A DNA stretch of 6,316 nt, taken from assembly GCA_013695975.1 (NCBI GenBank), contig JACCZL010000774.1, forward strand, positions 1-6,316, read 5' to 3'. Source of the DNA: Chloroflexota bacterium. GTDB taxonomy: Bacteria > Chloroflexota > UBA6077 > JACCZL01. The notes under the pieces were generated by a model. It did no database searches. It worked only from the letters and a program-made list of their open reading frames with translations, and was not told the origin of the DNA. Positions 5,281 through 6,316 of this stretch are shown here, piece after piece. Each line of letters starts with the position of its first letter. Position 1 is the stretch's first letter. The position numbers and the translations under genes were made by a program.

Positions 5281-6240
5281 ATGCCGAGGAACCGCTCGCG
5301 TGGCGGAGAGCCCTCGCCCAGCGAAGCTCGGCTACGCACCGCCCTCTCGATCGTCGTCGTCAGCTACAACACCTGCGAGGCCCTCGAGCGCTGCCTGGAA
5401 TCGGTCCGCGAGGCGCGGGAAGGGCTCCAGTCGGAGCTCTTCGTGGTCGACAACGCCTCACGGGACCGCAGCGCCGCGATGGTGGCCGAACGGTTCCCCG
5501 AGGCGGCGCTGATTGTCAATGCCCGCAACGTCGGCTTCGGACGTGCGAACAATCAGGCGATCGCGATGGCTGGCGGGCGCTACGTTTTGCTGCTCAACCC
5601 GGACACGCTGGTCCACGTCGACGCCCTTCGGCGCCTGGTAGACTTCGCGGAGGCCCATCCGCGAGCCGGAGCGGTTGGCGCGCGGCTCGAGAATGCCGAT
5701 GGCTCGTTCCAGCACTCTGCCTTTCGGGCTCCCGATCTGCGCCAGGCCTTCTTCGGTTTCTTCGACGTCGTGCCGATCGACAGCCCGAGCAACGGACGCT
5801 ATCGTCGAGAGCAGTTCGCCGCGCCGTTTCAGGCAGAGCACCTGCTGGGGGCCTGCCTGCTCCTGCGGCGCGCGGCGCTCGACCAGGTCGGCGTGCTCGA
5901 TCCGCGCTTCTTCATGTACTTCGAGGAGACCGACCTCTGCGCGAGGCTGCGGCGCGCCAGTTGGCAGACGCTCTACACCCCGGACGCCCGAGTCCGCCAC
6001 ATCGGCGCGGCCAGCACGTCGGCCCATCGGGAGCGGATGTCGGTCGAGTTCCACCGCAGCCAGGCGTACTTCTACCGCAAGCACCGCGGCCTGGTCGGCT
6101 ACGCCGCGCTCAAGACGATCGTCTGGCTCGGCGTCGGCTATCGCCTCGCCCGCAGCCTCCGTGCCTACCTCCGTGGCCGGATCGATCGCCCGCTCTTGGT
6201 CGAGCGGCTGCGAGGGTATTGGGAGATCTTGTGGTTCTAG
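5281..6240 (+). CDS. Family 2 glycosyltransferase (GT-A fold), second copy
   Basis: A 319-residue GT2 enzyme and a diverged paralogue of the preceding gene. After a basic, Ser/Pro-rich tail (residues 1-20) come SIVVVSYNT (23-31), FVVDNASRDRS (54-64), and NVGFGRANN (83-91), the usual N-x-G-F-x-x-x-N-N segment. The metal-binding position is LLLNPDT (103-109). FFMYFEETDLCARLR (210-224) carries the acidic pair of the family. A stretch near 148-187 (APDLRQAFFGFF onward) is typical of rhamnosyltransferase-like members and has no counterpart in the first GT. The C-terminal part is a basic amphipathic helix with hydrophobic patches, likely to lie against the membrane. I chose the ATG at 5281, 2 bases after the upstream TGA; no Shine-Dalgarno sequence is visible, so translation is probably coupled. 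A GTG at 5275, overlapping that stop, is an alternative. The frame stays open far upstream only because of base composition. Donor and acceptor are unknown. Confidence 0.92.
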   Translation: MPRNRSRGGEPSPSEARLRTALSIVVVSYNTCEALERCLESVREAREGLQSELFVVDNASRDRSAAMVAERFPEAALIVNARNVGFGRANNQAIAMAGGRYVLLLNPDTLVHVDALRRLVDFAEAHPRAGAVGARLENADGSFQHSAFRAPDLRQAFFGFFDVVPIDSPSNGRYRREQFAAPFQAEHLLGACLLLRRAALDQVGVLDPRFFMYFEETDLCARLRRASWQTLYTPDARVRHIGAASTSAHRERMSVEFHRSQAYFYRKHRGLVGYAALKTIVWLGVGYRLARSLRAYLRGRIDRPLLVERLRGYWEILWF

Positions 6241-6276
6241 AAGAGTCCGCCGGTGGCCAAAAGCCCTCACCCCCCG

Positions 6277-6316
6277 CCCTCTCCCAGGGGGAGAGGGAGC
6301 CAAGGCTCCCTCTCCC
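6277..6316. repeat. Three-armed GC-rich inverted repeat at the right edge (CCCTCTCCC type)
   Basis: CCCTCTCCC (6277-6285) pairs with GGGAGAGGG (6289-6297) across a 3-base loop. The same middle arm, extended to GGGAGAGGGAGCC (6289-6301), is a perfect 13-base inverted match to GGCTCCCTCTCCC (6304-6316), with 2 bases between the arms. It begins 36 bases after the second glycosyltransferase stop codon. CCCTCTCCC / GGGAGAGGG palindromes are familiar intergenic repeats in many high-GC genomes. It could end or protect the transcript of the glycosyltransferase unit, but no T tract is seen, and the element may continue beyond the window. Confidence 0.72.

Overview
The window is a GC-rich (roughly two-thirds G+C, with strong G/C preference at third codon positions) stretch of bacterial chromosome. 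The composition, the interspersed intergenic repeats and a possible leaderless start would suit a high-GC Chloroflexota (Thermomicrobia-like) or similar environmental bacterium. That assignment is inference: no marker gene is present.

The left part is read on the minus strand. In transcription order it holds an MFS permease (2045 to 756), a 171-residue protein of unknown function that starts 6 bases after the permease stop (749 to 234), and the first 48 codons of a response regulator (145, running off the left edge). The right part is read on the plus strand: a family GH1 glycoside hydrolase (2783-4318) followed closely by two family-2 glycosyltransferases (4340-5278 and 5281-6240). The GH1 to GT spacing is 21 bases and the GT to GT spacing is 2 bases. 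This looks like one transcription unit that builds and trims a cell-surface or secreted glycan, or glycosylates a small molecule. The actual substrate cannot be read from the sequence.

Between the two divergent blocks lies about 740 bases without an intact gene (2046-2782). It is not empty. On the minus strand at 2277-2115 there is a broken piece of a sensor histidine kinase ATPase domain. Removing one base restores the DTGVGI nucleotide-binding box and the following LPRIFDPY segment. The piece is cut off upstream exactly at a three-armed GC-rich inverted repeat (2277-2328). Further right are three related copies of a short interspersed repeat with the core CTGAGCGnAGCGAAG (2528-2695), two direct and one inverted. 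The far right end of the window (6277-6316) has a second three-armed inverted repeat of different sequence but the same layout.

I see no RNA gene, CRISPR array, intact transposase or defence system, and no convincing previously undescribed system. The most informative non-obvious items are the histidine kinase relic, the repeats around it, and the non-consensus active-site positions of the GH1 enzyme.
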